NCBI RefSeq assembly: GCF_010500965.1
Contig: NZ_QVMI01000004.1
Span: 186,001 to 250,000, forward strand
Direction of reading: 5' to 3'
Length of the DNA: 64,000 bases
Source: Bacteroides sp. 51
GTDB taxonomy: Bacteria > Bacteroidota > Bacteroidia > Bacteroidales > Bacteroidaceae
The notes beneath the pieces were generated by a model that was not told the DNA's origin, made no database searches, and saw only the letters and a list, made by a program, of their open reading frames with translations. Below are positions 26,074 to 35,207 of the stretch, one piece after another. Every line of letters begins with the position of its first letter. Positions within the stretch are counted from its first letter, which is position 1. The position numbers and the translations under genes are program-made.

Positions 26074-27054
26074 ATGAAAACAATTAAATGGGGATTTATT
26101 GGATGCGGTGATGTTACCAAGCAAAAGAGCGGTCCTGCATTCCAGAAAATAGAAAATTCAGAAGTTGTGGCAGTTATGAGCCGTGACCCTGAAAAAGCCA
26201 AAGCATATGCCAAAGAAAGAGGCATAAAAAAATGGTATGATGATGCTCAGGAATTGGTAGACGACCCGGATATCAATGCTGTATATATTGCTACCCCTCC
26301 TTCCTCTCATGCCACTTACGCCATCATGGCCATGAAAGCCGGTAAAGATGTATATATAGAAAAGCCAATGGCTGTGACATACGAAGAATGCACTCGCATT
26401 AACCGTATTGCCCAGGAAATGGGCCGCAAATGTTTCGTAGCCTATTACCGCAGATATATGCCTTACTTCCTGAAAGTAAAAGAGCTGGCATTAAATGGTA
26501 CAATCGGTAATGTAATCAACGTACAAATACGTTTTGCACAACCACCACGCGAACTGGACTACAACCGGGAAAATCTTCCCTGGCGTGTACAAGCAGATAT
26601 TGCAGGAGGAGGCTATTTCTATGATCTCGCTCCTCACCAAATAGACTTGTTACAGGGTATGTTCGGATACATATTGGAAGCAAGCGGATATAAAAGCAAC
26701 CGGGGAGGACTCTATGAAGTGGAAGATACGCTTAGTGGCTGTTTCCAGTTCGATAATGGTTTAGTGGGGTCGGGCTCCTGGTGTTTTGTCGCCCACGAAT
26801 CGGCAACTGAAGACCGTATTGAAGTTATTGGCGATAAAGGAATGATCTGCTTCTCCGTATTTACTTACGAGCCTATAGCCCTGCATACTGAAAAAGGACG
26901 GGAAGAAATTATCATTGAAAACCCTGAACACGTTCAGCAGCCTTTAATCCAGGCGGTGGTCGATGACCTTCTTGGAAAATCTACTTGTACCTGCGATGGC
27001 GAAAGCGCCACAACCACCAACTGGGTGATGGATAAGATACTCGGAAAAATCTAA
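26074..27054 (+). CDS. Gfo/Idh/MocA family oxidoreductase
   Basis: A 326-residue NAD(P)-dependent enzyme. The N-terminal Rossmann motif is GFIGCGDVTKQKSGPAF, followed by the family EKPMAVTYEEC block (catalytic Lys of EKP) and the second domain with GGGYFYDLAPHQIDLLQGMFG, carrying a conserved HQID. The substrate is probably a sugar or a related polyol or ketone and cannot be read from the sequence. It lies 34 bp after the SBP-like gene and is followed by a strong terminator. Confidence 0.9.
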   Translation: MKTIKWGFIGCGDVTKQKSGPAFQKIENSEVVAVMSRDPEKAKAYAKERGIKKWYDDAQELVDDPDINAVYIATPPSSHATYAIMAMKAGKDVYIEKPMAVTYEECTRINRIAQEMGRKCFVAYYRRYMPYFLKVKELALNGTIGNVINVQIRFAQPPRELDYNRENLPWRVQADIAGGGYFYDLAPHQIDLLQGMFGYILEASGYKSNRGGLYEVEDTLSGCFQFDNGLVGSGSWCFVAHESATEDRIEVIGDKGMICFSVFTYEPIALHTEKGREEIIIENPEHVQQPLIQAVVDDLLGKSTCTCDGESATTTNWVMDKILGKI

Positions 27055-27056
27055 GA

Positions 27057-27080
27057 ATGTGCCAATCGGCACATTTTTTT
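27057..27080 (+). terminator. Rho-independent terminator
   Basis: TGTGCC and GGCACA pair around AATC and are followed by eight T, directly after the oxidoreductase stop. Confidence 0.9.
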
Positions 27081-27127
27081 TAGCTACCATGTCACGTTTC
27101 TCTTCTTCGTGCGTCTTGTTTATGTAA

Positions 27128-27652
27128 ATGGAGCTCAATCAATTTAAAATAACGATCCTTCCCTTGCGGGATAAGCTTGTGGGCTATGCGCAAAGACTGA
27201 CTGAAGATCACTCCGATGCAGAGGATGTGGTACAGGAAGCAATGCTCAAGCTATGGAATATCCGTGATCAACTACACGAATACCGTAGCATAGAAGCGCT
27301 GGCTGTAAAAATAACCCACAACTTATGCATGGATGCCTGGAGGAAGAAACGAACGAAAGTCATATCCATTGATCAGGTTACCATAACCAATCAATCGACA
27401 ATGACTCCCGATCGTCTTCTGGAAGAGAAAGATGAAATGCGCCTGATGCGCGAAATTGTCGATTCTCTGCCACCGCTTCAGCAAACCATCCTCAGGATGA
27501 GGGATATCGAAGAATACGAAACGACAGAAATTGCGGAAATAACCGGTTGCAGTGCTGAAGCTATCCGCAGTAATTTGTCAAGAGCACGAAAAAAAGTGAG
27601 AGACATTTACCTTCAAACAATACAAGAGAAGAAAAGGAGGAATGAAGTATGA
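27128..27652 (+). CDS. ECF-type RNA polymerase sigma factor
   Basis: A 174-residue sigma-70-family protein with region 2 (YAQRLTEDHSDAEDVVQEAMLKLW) and region 4 (LPPLQQTILRMRDIEEYE, then the helix-turn-helix EIAEITGCSAEAIRSNLSRAR). Regions 1.1 and 3 are lacking, as in ECF factors. It directs RNA polymerase to a set of promoters, probably including its own. It overlaps the next gene by ATGA. The four genes 27128-29416 look like one envelope-stress type operon. Confidence 0.92.
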   Translation: MELNQFKITILPLRDKLVGYAQRLTEDHSDAEDVVQEAMLKLWNIRDQLHEYRSIEALAVKITHNLCMDAWRKKRTKVISIDQVTITNQSTMTPDRLLEEKDEMRLMREIVDSLPPLQQTILRMRDIEEYETTEIAEITGCSAEAIRSNLSRARKKVRDIYLQTIQEKKRRNEV

Positions 27653-28041
27653 AAATAGATGATTTATTAAATAGATACTTCGATGGAAATACTACTTGCG
27701 AAGAAGAAAGAGAAATAAAACGTTTCTTCAGAGAAGAGGATGTTCCGTCAGAACTTGAGATATATCGTCCGCTTTTCGCTTTTTTCGAAGAGGAGGCAAA
27801 GCAATATTCCCCCCGCAGGCAAAAGCGCTACTTTATTTATACGCTAAGTAGCATAGCTGCCGGATTGCTTATTATCCTGAGCATTGCAGGAATAAAACAA
27901 ATAAACCAACCTGCGAATTTTGTTATCATTGACGGATATAAGTCGACTAATATCCAATTGGCACGCGAACAAGCCCAGGCCGCTTTTGATGATGTAAGTT
28001 TTAGCAGAGATGAGATTTTTGAGACTTTATTTAGTGAGTAA
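27649..28041 (+). CDS. Probable anti-sigma factor (small single-TM protein)
   Basis: A 130-residue protein starting within the sigma gene's stop (ATGA overlap). The N-terminus (DDLLNRYFDGNTTCEEEREI) resembles the cytoplasmic sigma-binding part of Bacteroidetes anti-sigma proteins. One TM helix (FIYTLSSIAAGLLIILSIAG) and a short periplasmic tail follow. It is shorter than FecR-type regulators and lacks their FecR domain. The function is inferred from gene order and topology. Confidence 0.7.
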   Translation: MKIDDLLNRYFDGNTTCEEEREIKRFFREEDVPSELEIYRPLFAFFEEEAKQYSPRRQKRYFIYTLSSIAAGLLIILSIAGIKQINQPANFVIIDGYKSTNIQLAREQAQAAFDDVSFSRDEIFETLFSE

Positions 28042-28061
28042 TATATTAAAATGATATAGCG

Positions 28062-28508
28062 ATGAATAAGATGATCCGCATAACGTTAACAATCCTACTA
28101 TTAAGCCTAAGTGGTCATATAATGGCTCAACAAGACTTGAAGATTGCCTCCGTATTTCAAAAATACGGCAAGCAGAAGGGAGTTACGATGGTAGAGCTTT
28201 CCAATGAACTGGTGGATATATATGAAATGAAATTATATAAAAGCCTTTCATTCAAAGATGTTGGAAACGCTCTGCCGGATATTCTGAATTGTCTGGAAGA
28301 AGACCGAAAAAAAGCTAAAAAGGTAAAAGAGGTAGTATCCGAAGGAAAGATTCAATCGGGCTATTATCAACTTCCACAAGCCAAAGAGGATATTAACCGC
28401 TTTATCCTGTTTAAAACAGGAAAAAAAGGAAGCGCAACGCTTATCTATCTGGAAGGCGCTCTGGATGCAGACGATCTGGTCACTCTCCTCTTCATGAAGA
28501 AAGATTAA
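28062..28508 (+). CDS. Small exported protein of unknown function in the ECF operon
   Basis: A 148-residue protein with signal peptide (ITLTILLLSLSGHIMAQQ). The mature part has SVFQKYGKQKGVTMVELSNE, a lysine-rich central helix (EDRKKAKKVKEVVSEGK) and a C-terminal block with GSATLIYLEGALDADDLVTL. It resembles small DUF4252/DUF6108-type Bacteroides proteins encoded beside ECF factors. No enzyme motif is visible. Family naming is tentative. Confidence 0.65.
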   Translation: MNKMIRITLTILLLSLSGHIMAQQDLKIASVFQKYGKQKGVTMVELSNELVDIYEMKLYKSLSFKDVGNALPDILNCLEEDRKKAKKVKEVVSEGKIQSGYYQLPQAKEDINRFILFKTGKKGSATLIYLEGALDADDLVTLLFMKKD

Positions 28509-28534
28509 AAACATAACTAAATACTACAATCAAT

Positions 28535-29416
28535 ATGAAACGAATCATTGTATTATTGCTGATACTTGCTCCTATGGCTTGTATAGCACAGGAAACTGCT
28601 AACCAGGACACTACATTTTATGTCGGAAATCGCAAATATGTGATCAAAGAGACGGAAGATAATATTCGGGTGAAGATCTATGAAGAGTCTTCCAAAGGAG
28701 ATACGATACAAAACGATCAGATATTCGAAGGGGTGTATAAAGATGGAAGAAGCACCGAACGCCGTATTTCGCTGACGATTCCTTTTGTGAAGAAAGAGAA
28801 GAAATACAGAGGGTATTTTGATAAACATGTAGCGGGTGTTTATGTAGGATATAGCCAGTTTGCCGATGGAATGAACTTCAGCAAGGCAGATGATGTCGAC
28901 CTGGTTGCCTCAAAATCATGGGAATGGGGAATAAACTTGTTCGAAGGTGCAGTGCGCTTATCCCGCAACTGGGGCTTGACCAGCGGATTAGGCTTCGGAT
29001 ATAATTCATTCCGATTGGATGGTAATTATGGTTTTGAGGAAAGGGATGGCGTTACGGACATTTATCCTTCACCTGATGAGGTGGATTATCGTCGTAGCCG
29101 CTTACGCTATTATCATCTTCGATTGCCGGTGTCATTCGAATGGCAAAAAAGCATCAACCATAAAGGACCTATATTCTTTTCGTTAGGTGCCGAAATAGAG
29201 ACCCGTTTCTGGGTACGTTCCAAAGCAATCATTGATGATGATAAACATACACTAAGCAAGGACCTGAATGTACGTCCACTAGGTGTCAACCTATTAGCTC
29301 AGGCAGGATATGGAGATTGGGGATTTTATTGCCGATATGCCACAGCAAGCCTTTTTGAAAAAGATAAAGGGCCCAAACTCTACCCCTTCTCACTCGGCAT
29401 CCAGTGGCACTGGTAA
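28535..29416 (+). CDS. Outer-membrane beta-barrel protein in the ECF operon
   Basis: A 293-residue exported protein (leader IIVLLLILAPMACIAQ). The pattern of strands (AGVYVGYSQFADGMNF, LTSGLGFGYNSFRLDG, YYHLRLPVSFEWQKS) and the aromatic C-terminus YPFSLGIQWHW mark a small outer-membrane barrel of the PorT/OMP_b-brl type. It closes the ECF operon, and such barrels are often regulatory targets of the operon's own sigma factor. The role is unassigned. Confidence 0.75.
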   Translation: MKRIIVLLLILAPMACIAQETANQDTTFYVGNRKYVIKETEDNIRVKIYEESSKGDTIQNDQIFEGVYKDGRSTERRISLTIPFVKKEKKYRGYFDKHVAGVYVGYSQFADGMNFSKADDVDLVASKSWEWGINLFEGAVRLSRNWGLTSGLGFGYNSFRLDGNYGFEERDGVTDIYPSPDEVDYRRSRLRYYHLRLPVSFEWQKSINHKGPIFFSLGAEIETRFWVRSKAIIDDDKHTLSKDLNVRPLGVNLLAQAGYGDWGFYCRYATASLFEKDKGPKLYPFSLGIQWHW

Positions 29417-29506
29417 CCGGCGAGGCACCAGTGCCAGGTTTAGCTAACGCTAACCGTTGGTTCCATGCGGAGGATAAAGTTGAAAATATATTTCTTTATA
29501 TTTTTT

Positions 29507-29590
29507 AAAACCGCAGAGTTACGCAGATTAACGCAGAGAAATTACTTTAAAATAAAAACTCTGCGTTAATCTGCGTAACTCTGCGGTTAA
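29507..29590. repeat. Inverted repeat, CCGCAGAGTTACGCAGA type (copy 2)
   Basis: Arms AACCGCAGAGTTACGCAGA and TCTGCGTAACTCTGCGGTT match copy 1 at 3710-3792. The inner parts differ (TTAACGCAGAG with CTCTGCGTTAA variants) but remain complementary. It lies between the ECF operon and alpha-amylase. Confidence 0.85.
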
Positions 29591-29664
29591 AAATGATTTT
29601 ATTATCCCAGGCTTCCCAACCATTTCACCCGTTCATTTGTTATAAAAAAGAAATTAATAACTAA

Positions 29665-31116
29665 ATGAATATGGAAAATGGTGCAATGATGCAGTATTTC
29701 GAGTGGAATCTGCCAAATGATGGAAATCTCTGGAAGCAAATTAAAGCGGATTCAAAGCATTTACATGATATAGGTGTAACAGCCGTATGGATTCCCCCTG
29801 CATATAAAGCGGATGAGCAACAGGATGAGGGTTATGCAACGTATGACTTGTTTGATTTGGGCGAATTTGAACAGAAAGGAACAGTTCGTACCAAATACGG
29901 AACAAAGAAGGAGCTTACAGAAATGGTTAAAGAACTGCATAAATATCAGATATCAGTTTATCTGGATACTGTTCTCAATCATAAAACCGGTGCAGATTTT
30001 ACCGAGAAGTTTATGGCACAGGAGGTCGATCCTCAAGACCGGAATCACATGCTAACAGAACCTTATGAGATACAAGGATGGACCGGATATAATTTCCCCG
30101 GCAGAAAAGATGCATATTCAGATTTCAAATGGCATTATTATCATTTCTCAGGTACAGAGATGGATGATGCGCAGCGTAAAACCGGTATCTATCGCATACT
30201 GGGAGAGAATAAATACTGGAGTGAGAATGTAGACTCCGAAAACGGAAACTATGATTTCCTGCTGGGTAATGACATTGACCTGAAACATCCGGAAGTGATC
30301 AAGGAACTCAATAAATGGGGTATCTGGGTGGCTAAAGAACTAGGTCTGAATGGTATCCGCATGGATGCGATCAAACATATGGATGCACAGTTCATTAAAC
30401 AATTCCTGGAAGCCTTGCGGGCTGAGTTAGGTGAAGACTATTACGCTGTCGGAGAGTATTGGAACGGTGATCTGGATACACTGGATAGTTACCTGGACAG
30501 TGTAGGAAACAAACTCAATCTGTTCGATGTTCCACTCCATTATAATATGTTTGGCGCTTCCCAAAGTGGAAAAGAGTTTGATATGCAAAAGATACTGGAT
30601 AATGCATTGGCGGTCAACCGCCCTACCCTGGCCGTAACTTTTGTGGATAATCATGACTCCCAACGTGGAAGCTCGCTCGAGTCTCAAATTGAAGATTGGT
30701 TTAAGCCATTAGCTTATGGACTTATTCTGCTTATGAAAGATGGATATCCATGCATATTCTATGGAGATTATTATGGAATAAGTGGAAAGAAATCACCCCA
30801 CCGGCTTATCATTGAGATTCTTTTGGACGCCCGTAAAAAATATGCATATGGTGATATGGACATGTATTTCGACCATCCAAGTACAGTCGGTTTTGTTCGT
30901 AAAGGAGATGAAGAACACCCGAATTCCGGACTTGCTTTCCTAATGTCGAATGGCGAAGCCGGAAATAAAGTGATGAATATCGGTGAAGAGCACAAAGGTG
31001 AAGTATGGTATGAAATCACCGGAAATATCAAAGATGAAGTAACCATAGATGAAAAAGGCAATGGAAATTTCACTGTAAGCGCCCGTAATCTTGCCGTTTG
31101 GATAAAGAAAGCCTAG
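29665..31116 (+). CDS. Cytoplasmic alpha-amylase (GH13)
   Basis: A 483-residue GH13_5-type amylase without signal peptide, so intracellular and acting on storage or imported alpha-glucans. The conserved regions are complete: YLDTVLNHKTG, GIRMDAIKHM (nucleophile D234), AVGEYWNGD (acid/base E264) and FVDNHDSQ (D331). The start MNMENGAMMQYFEWNLPNDG is typical, with an alternative ATG two codons in. It appears monocistronic; no starch-uptake genes adjoin. Confidence 0.95.
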   Translation: MNMENGAMMQYFEWNLPNDGNLWKQIKADSKHLHDIGVTAVWIPPAYKADEQQDEGYATYDLFDLGEFEQKGTVRTKYGTKKELTEMVKELHKYQISVYLDTVLNHKTGADFTEKFMAQEVDPQDRNHMLTEPYEIQGWTGYNFPGRKDAYSDFKWHYYHFSGTEMDDAQRKTGIYRILGENKYWSENVDSENGNYDFLLGNDIDLKHPEVIKELNKWGIWVAKELGLNGIRMDAIKHMDAQFIKQFLEALRAELGEDYYAVGEYWNGDLDTLDSYLDSVGNKLNLFDVPLHYNMFGASQSGKEFDMQKILDNALAVNRPTLAVTFVDNHDSQRGSSLESQIEDWFKPLAYGLILLMKDGYPCIFYGDYYGISGKKSPHRLIIEILLDARKKYAYGDMDMYFDHPSTVGFVRKGDEEHPNSGLAFLMSNGEAGNKVMNIGEEHKGEVWYEITGNIKDEVTIDEKGNGNFTVSARNLAVWIKKA

Positions 31117-31197
31117 TTTTTTTCGTATATTAGCAAGCGAGGCGCTTGACCCAGGTTTCCATGTGGGTGGCAACTCCTATTAATAATAGCCTATTAT

Positions 31198-31665
31198 ATG
31201 ACTAAAGAAGAAATTATGCGGAAAGCCATTGAGCTTTCGAAAGAAAATGTTCGGAATGGTGGTGGCCCTTTCGCTGCTATTATTGCCAAGGATGGTGAGA
31301 TTGTGGCAACAGGCCTGAACAGAGTAACAGACTCGTGCGACCCAACCGCCCATGCAGAAGTCAGCGCAATCCGTGCAGCTACATCCGGATTAAATACATT
31401 CAATCTTAGTGGATATGAGATTTATACCTCTTGTGAGCCATGCCCTATGTGCTTAGGAGCCATTTATTGGGCCAGACTGGATAAAGTTTATTATGGGAAC
31501 AATAAAACCGATGCTAAAAACATTGGCTTTGATGATTCTTTTATTTATGATGAACTGGCGCTTGATCCCCAAAATAGGAAACTACCATCTGAAATCCTGC
31601 TACACGATGAAGCCATTAAAGCTTTCGAAGCATGGACGGAAAAAGAAGATAAGATAGAATACTAA
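31198..31665 (+). CDS. Nucleoside/guanine deaminase (CDA fold)
   Basis: A 155-residue zinc deaminase with HAEVSAIRAA (zinc ligand H52, catalytic E54) and CEPCPMCLGAIYWA (zinc ligands C82 and C85). The full-length match and the C-terminal YDELALDPQNRKLPSEI favour a guanine deaminase-type enzyme converting guanine to xanthine over the tRNA deaminase TadA. It is followed by a strong terminator. Confidence 0.88.
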   Translation: MTKEEIMRKAIELSKENVRNGGGPFAAIIAKDGEIVATGLNRVTDSCDPTAHAEVSAIRAATSGLNTFNLSGYEIYTSCEPCPMCLGAIYWARLDKVYYGNNKTDAKNIGFDDSFIYDELALDPQNRKLPSEILLHDEAIKAFEAWTEKEDKIEY

Positions 31666-31669
31666 AAGA

Positions 31670-31706
31670 AATCCCCGGTTAAGCCTCACAGCCTCCGGGG
31701 ATTTTT
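31670..31706 (+). terminator. Rho-independent terminator after the deaminase
   Basis: AATCCCCGG and CCGGGGATT pair around a 15-nt loop, with a T run following. Confidence 0.9.
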
Positions 31707-31746
31707 CACACACATAAAAAGTTATATTACATAGAAAAACAGTTTC

Positions 31747-33360
31747 TTAGAATCTGGCACCAAGAGTCAACAATACTTGATGTCTGTTATTATCTACTTT
31801 CGTAGCTTGAAGATATTCATGATCAAATGCATAGAAATCTTCTTTATACGTATGCAGCCTATAAGCTAAATCTGCATAGAAACTTTTACCACGATAGCCG
31901 AACCCGAATGTATAATCGCTCACTGACTTGGTATTAGCAAAATCGGTATCTGTTAAAATACTATTATCCGGGAGTTGTTTCCATGCTTCTTTCTTGAATG
32001 CTGCCGTAGAGAGGTTATATCCTACCCGGAATGCGAATTCAGGAACGAACTTATACTCGGCACCCAAACGGAGCGTACTTACTCCTTTTAGTTTATCTTT
32101 AGCCTCGCCGGTTTCCCAATACATTGAACCACCCTGATAGTCGGTATATCGGAACTTCATGGAAGAATAGTCCTGGTATTCGTACTCGGCACCCAGTGCT
32201 AATGCACTACCCACTGTGTAGCCTAGACTAAAGTTGTACTTCCATGGAGTATGCAACTTATATTTCGTAGAAGCAACTCTTCCACCTAACTCGTCGTAGG
32301 TAGATATCTCATCATCCCAATATTGATGGTTCCCATCTTCCATACCTTCGTATGCAAGAAGTGCTTCTGTTTCATTAGTCAATGTGTAGAATGTGGGTGT
32401 ATGTATAGCCAGTCCAATGCGTAAGGGAGAATATTCGAACGGACGAACAATTGCACCTATTTTCACATCAAAACCTGTACCTTTGGTTCTGTTCCAACTC
32501 TCTAGGCTATATCCCCAATTATCGTCATATGACTCGTCATACCAGGAATATTTTCTGTAGTTAACATCATATAACCCTAAGGTTAGTCCCAGATACACAC
32601 GATCATTGAAGTTAAATGAGGTATTAAGAGTAAATTCATCAATACCACCTGTTTCTTTAGAATAAAATTGGCTATATGGTGGTTGGTCTATGTAGCCTCT
32701 ATAATATCCATCCGTCTGGCCGGACTCATTGACAAATTCATAGAACTCATACATTAATCCATTCCATCCTAAAGCAGCCAACCAACCTACATTAGGATCA
32801 TTATAGGGATTACCTTTATAATCCATAATATCAGTTCTGGTTGCATCATACATAAGATTGGCTTGTCTGGCCATTTGTGTAGTTTGCGATACAACATAGT
32901 CCTCACCATTTTCTGTAAAGGTAGGAACCGATCCCGCCATGGACATATATTTGTTGAACGATTTATTCCGTTTATAATTAAAAGCTACATTTACATAACG
33001 CAATGCCGTATAATCACCAATCTTGTTAGATATAACAAACCCAATATTATCAAAATTGAATTGATTCTTATCCTCTTTCATTGATAAGCCGTTAAAATTG
33101 CTTTTAGTCTCCAAGGCAGAAAAGCTAATAGTACCCATGACATCATTACTGCGATAAATACCTATACCTGCAGGGTTGGTGCTGATTGTCGAGATATCTC
33201 CACCCAGAGCTCCCATGGCTCCACCCATTCCGACAAAACGGGCAGTTCCATTCAACTCATTATTATTGAATTTTACAGCATCATATATATTCTGTGCTCT
33301 CAACCCTGTAGCCATTGCTACCAATAGAGTTAAAGTAGCTACTGATATTATCTTTTTCAT
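31747..33360 (-). CDS. OmpP1/FadL-family outer-membrane transporter
   Basis: A 537-residue protein with a signal peptide (ISVATLTLLVAMATGLRAQ). The N-terminal plug-like GTARFVGMGGAMGALGGDIS, then TISTNPAGIGIYRSND, is the hallmark of the FadL/TodX group in Bacteroidetes. The barrel ends with a terminal aromatic strand, HQVLLTLGARF. It probably passes hydrophobic or small organic molecules across the outer membrane. It lies 51 bp downstream of the Ser/Gly-rich protein gene on the same strand, so the two may be cotranscribed. Confidence 0.85.
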   Translation of the reverse strand: MKKIISVATLTLLVAMATGLRAQNIYDAVKFNNNELNGTARFVGMGGAMGALGGDISTISTNPAGIGIYRSNDVMGTISFSALETKSNFNGLSMKEDKNQFNFDNIGFVISNKIGDYTALRYVNVAFNYKRNKSFNKYMSMAGSVPTFTENGEDYVVSQTTQMARQANLMYDATRTDIMDYKGNPYNDPNVGWLAALGWNGLMYEFYEFVNESGQTDGYYRGYIDQPPYSQFYSKETGGIDEFTLNTSFNFNDRVYLGLTLGLYDVNYRKYSWYDESYDDNWGYSLESWNRTKGTGFDVKIGAIVRPFEYSPLRIGLAIHTPTFYTLTNETEALLAYEGMEDGNHQYWDDEISTYDELGGRVASTKYKLHTPWKYNFSLGYTVGSALALGAEYEYQDYSSMKFRYTDYQGGSMYWETGEAKDKLKGVSTLRLGAEYKFVPEFAFRVGYNLSTAAFKKEAWKQLPDNSILTDTDFANTKSVSDYTFGFGYRGKSFYADLAYRLHTYKEDFYAFDHEYLQATKVDNNRHQVLLTLGARF

Positions 33361-33411
33361 ATTTCTACTACTATTTAATTTCTTACTTTAGGCTAAAAAC
33401 ATATCCTCCTA

Positions 33412-34893
33412 TTATCTTCTACCTCCACTTGAGCGAGATGAGCCACCACCACTGGAGGACCCACCAGAGGATCTGCTGCTACTGCCGCCACCTCCGGAAT
33501 ATGAGCTACCACTCGAACGTGAACTACTACCAGATGAATAGCTGCTACTGCTACTTGAACGGGAGCTACTACTTGGAGGACTATAGCTCCGTGAACTGCT
33601 GGAAGACGAATTTCCAGGCGAGTAACTTCTTGAAGAAGAAGATGAAGAAGAACTTCCACGGCTATATGACGAACCTCTTGTACTTGTAGATGAACTACTT
33701 GACGAAGGACGTGTAACCGCACTGCTACGTGAGCTTCTAGCACTTGAGCCACCGCTTCCTACTGCTTCACGCGAAGTATTGGTGGTGCTAGGACGGGTAT
33801 ACGCAGAACCACGTCCGGTTGCTGGTGCTGTACCGCTAACAGTTCCTCTATTCGAAGGACGTGCAGTACTTCCTTCTCTTGTTCCTACAACTCTACGGGT
33901 TGAACTACCGCCTGAGGTAGAAACCGAACCATTTTCACGGGTTACAGGACGGCGACCAGTTGTTGTTCCGGATACTGAACTAGCCGGACGACGCCCGGTT
34001 GTTCCCGAAACTACACTGCTTGGACGACGGTTTCCTGTTGTTGAACTGGATGCAGTCGGGCGACGGTCGCCTATATTCACGCGGTTGGCACTTGGACGGC
34101 GACTTGTATTGTACGTACCAGCCCAATGACTACCACCGCCACCGCCTGGATACCATCCTCCGCCATGCCAGTGATTGTGGTGATGGTGATGTCCCCATCC
34201 CCAGCCCCAGCCGCCAGACCAGTAACCGGGCCAATAGCCACCCCAACCGTAATGTCCGCCATAGTATCCACCATACCCGGAGTTCCAATATCCGCCGTAG
34301 CCCCAACCGGGACCCCAGCCCATACCATATGATCCCCAACGCCAATCCCACCAAAGACGATTACTGAATGTTGGGAAAGCATAGGCATACATGCCATCAG
34401 TATATACGTTCCAATCCCATGAATTCAAGCCATACACAATATCCCAATAGTATGGGCTACTGATAGGAATTGCATATCTCGGGTTACGGAAACGGATGAT
34501 GCGTTCGGCATATTCGTAATCATCTTGTGATCCTTCGAATTCGCCACCAACCCATTCACCGTCTAAGTCGTAAACGTTTTTCTCCTTTATATATAACGTA
34601 TCATTCTCCATTACGAACTCATTTTGTTTTGCATCGTAACGGCGATTATATTCATCTACATCCCGTGCGTTCCCCTTTCTGTCCTGAATTACCACGGTCG
34701 ATCCCGGAGCTGTATAAATTGTGGTACTCACCTCTTGCTTCTTTTCCTCAACAGGAACCACAACCTCTTTCTTCTGCTCTTTCTTATTTTTTTCCTTTTT
34801 AGGAATATAATAAAGGTCATCATCTGTGCTTTGCGCCATGGTCACCAGGGGAAGGCTAATGGCAGCGAGCAATAATAAAACAATCTTTCTCAT
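33412..34893 (-). CDS. Exported Gly/Trp/Tyr- and Ser/Arg-rich low-complexity protein
   Basis: A 493-residue protein with signal peptide (IVLLLLAAISLPLVTMAQS). A conserved-looking N-terminal part (YYIPKKEKNKKEQKKEVVVP, NSWDWNVYTDGMYAYAFP) leads to a Gly/Trp/Tyr/His region (about residues 180-255) with a five-His run. The last about 220 residues are Ser, Arg, Thr and Gly with GRRP repeats and serine runs. No catalytic motif is seen. The tail is probably disordered and may be a glycosylation substrate. The composition makes homology searches unreliable. Confidence 0.8.
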   Translation of the reverse strand: MRKIVLLLLAAISLPLVTMAQSTDDDLYYIPKKEKNKKEQKKEVVVPVEEKKQEVSTTIYTAPGSTVVIQDRKGNARDVDEYNRRYDAKQNEFVMENDTLYIKEKNVYDLDGEWVGGEFEGSQDDYEYAERIIRFRNPRYAIPISSPYYWDIVYGLNSWDWNVYTDGMYAYAFPTFSNRLWWDWRWGSYGMGWGPGWGYGGYWNSGYGGYYGGHYGWGGYWPGYWSGGWGWGWGHHHHHNHWHGGGWYPGGGGGSHWAGTYNTSRRPSANRVNIGDRRPTASSSTTGNRRPSSVVSGTTGRRPASSVSGTTTGRRPVTRENGSVSTSGGSSTRRVVGTREGSTARPSNRGTVSGTAPATGRGSAYTRPSTTNTSREAVGSGGSSARSSRSSAVTRPSSSSSSTSTRGSSYSRGSSSSSSSSRSYSPGNSSSSSSRSYSPPSSSSRSSSSSSYSSGSSSRSSGSSYSGGGGSSSRSSGGSSSGGGSSRSSGGRR

Positions 34894-34938
34894 ACTTCTA
34901 GGTTTTACTGGTTCTTAACTATCCACTTTATCTCACCA

Positions 34939-34946
34939 CAAAGATA
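34939..34946 (-). promoter_or_regulatory. Candidate -7 box for the Ser/Gly-rich protein gene
   Basis: On the minus strand TATCTTTG matches TAnnTTTG, 45 bp before the ATG at 34893. Confidence 0.5.
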
Positions 34947-35007
34947 ATCAAGGGATTTACCATCCTAAGGAGAATTTCCCCAAATAACAATAGGGATTTC
35001 CCTATAA

Positions 35008-35204
35008 GAGTTGAAAGTTGAAAGTTGAAAATTGAAAGTTGGTTGCGCATTCATCGTTTGAAGAGCATTTTCTCTTTCTTATCTTCATTCTTTGCATTTT
35101 AAGGGTTATATTTGCAACTTAGAAACAAAGTAGCAAGCGTATTGTTTGGACTAAAAGACAAAAGGCGCAGCCAACTTTCAATTTTCAACTTTCAACTTTC
35201 AACT
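35008..35204. repeat. Heptamer inverted-repeat element D with a promoter inside (GTTGAAA type)
   Basis: The left arm of GTTGAAA units (35008-35041) ends in GGTTGCGCA. The right arm (35167-35203) begins GGCGCAGCC, then AACTTTC units. Unlike the compact elements, about 120 bp of unique sequence lie between the arms, including the candidate prmA promoter at 35107. Confidence 0.9.
35107..35114 (+). promoter_or_regulatory. prmA: Candidate -7 box for prmA, between repeat arms
   Basis: TATATTTG matches TAnnTTTG. The expected transcript would carry the right arm of element D as its 5' leader. Confidence 0.5.
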
Positions 35205-35207
35205 GAT

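Noticed and set aside
33393-33752. Val/His/Ala-rich ORF overlapping the Ser-rich protein gene
   Set aside because: It is a frame-shifted reading of the low-complexity serine codons; the repetitive composition is inherited from the true gene.
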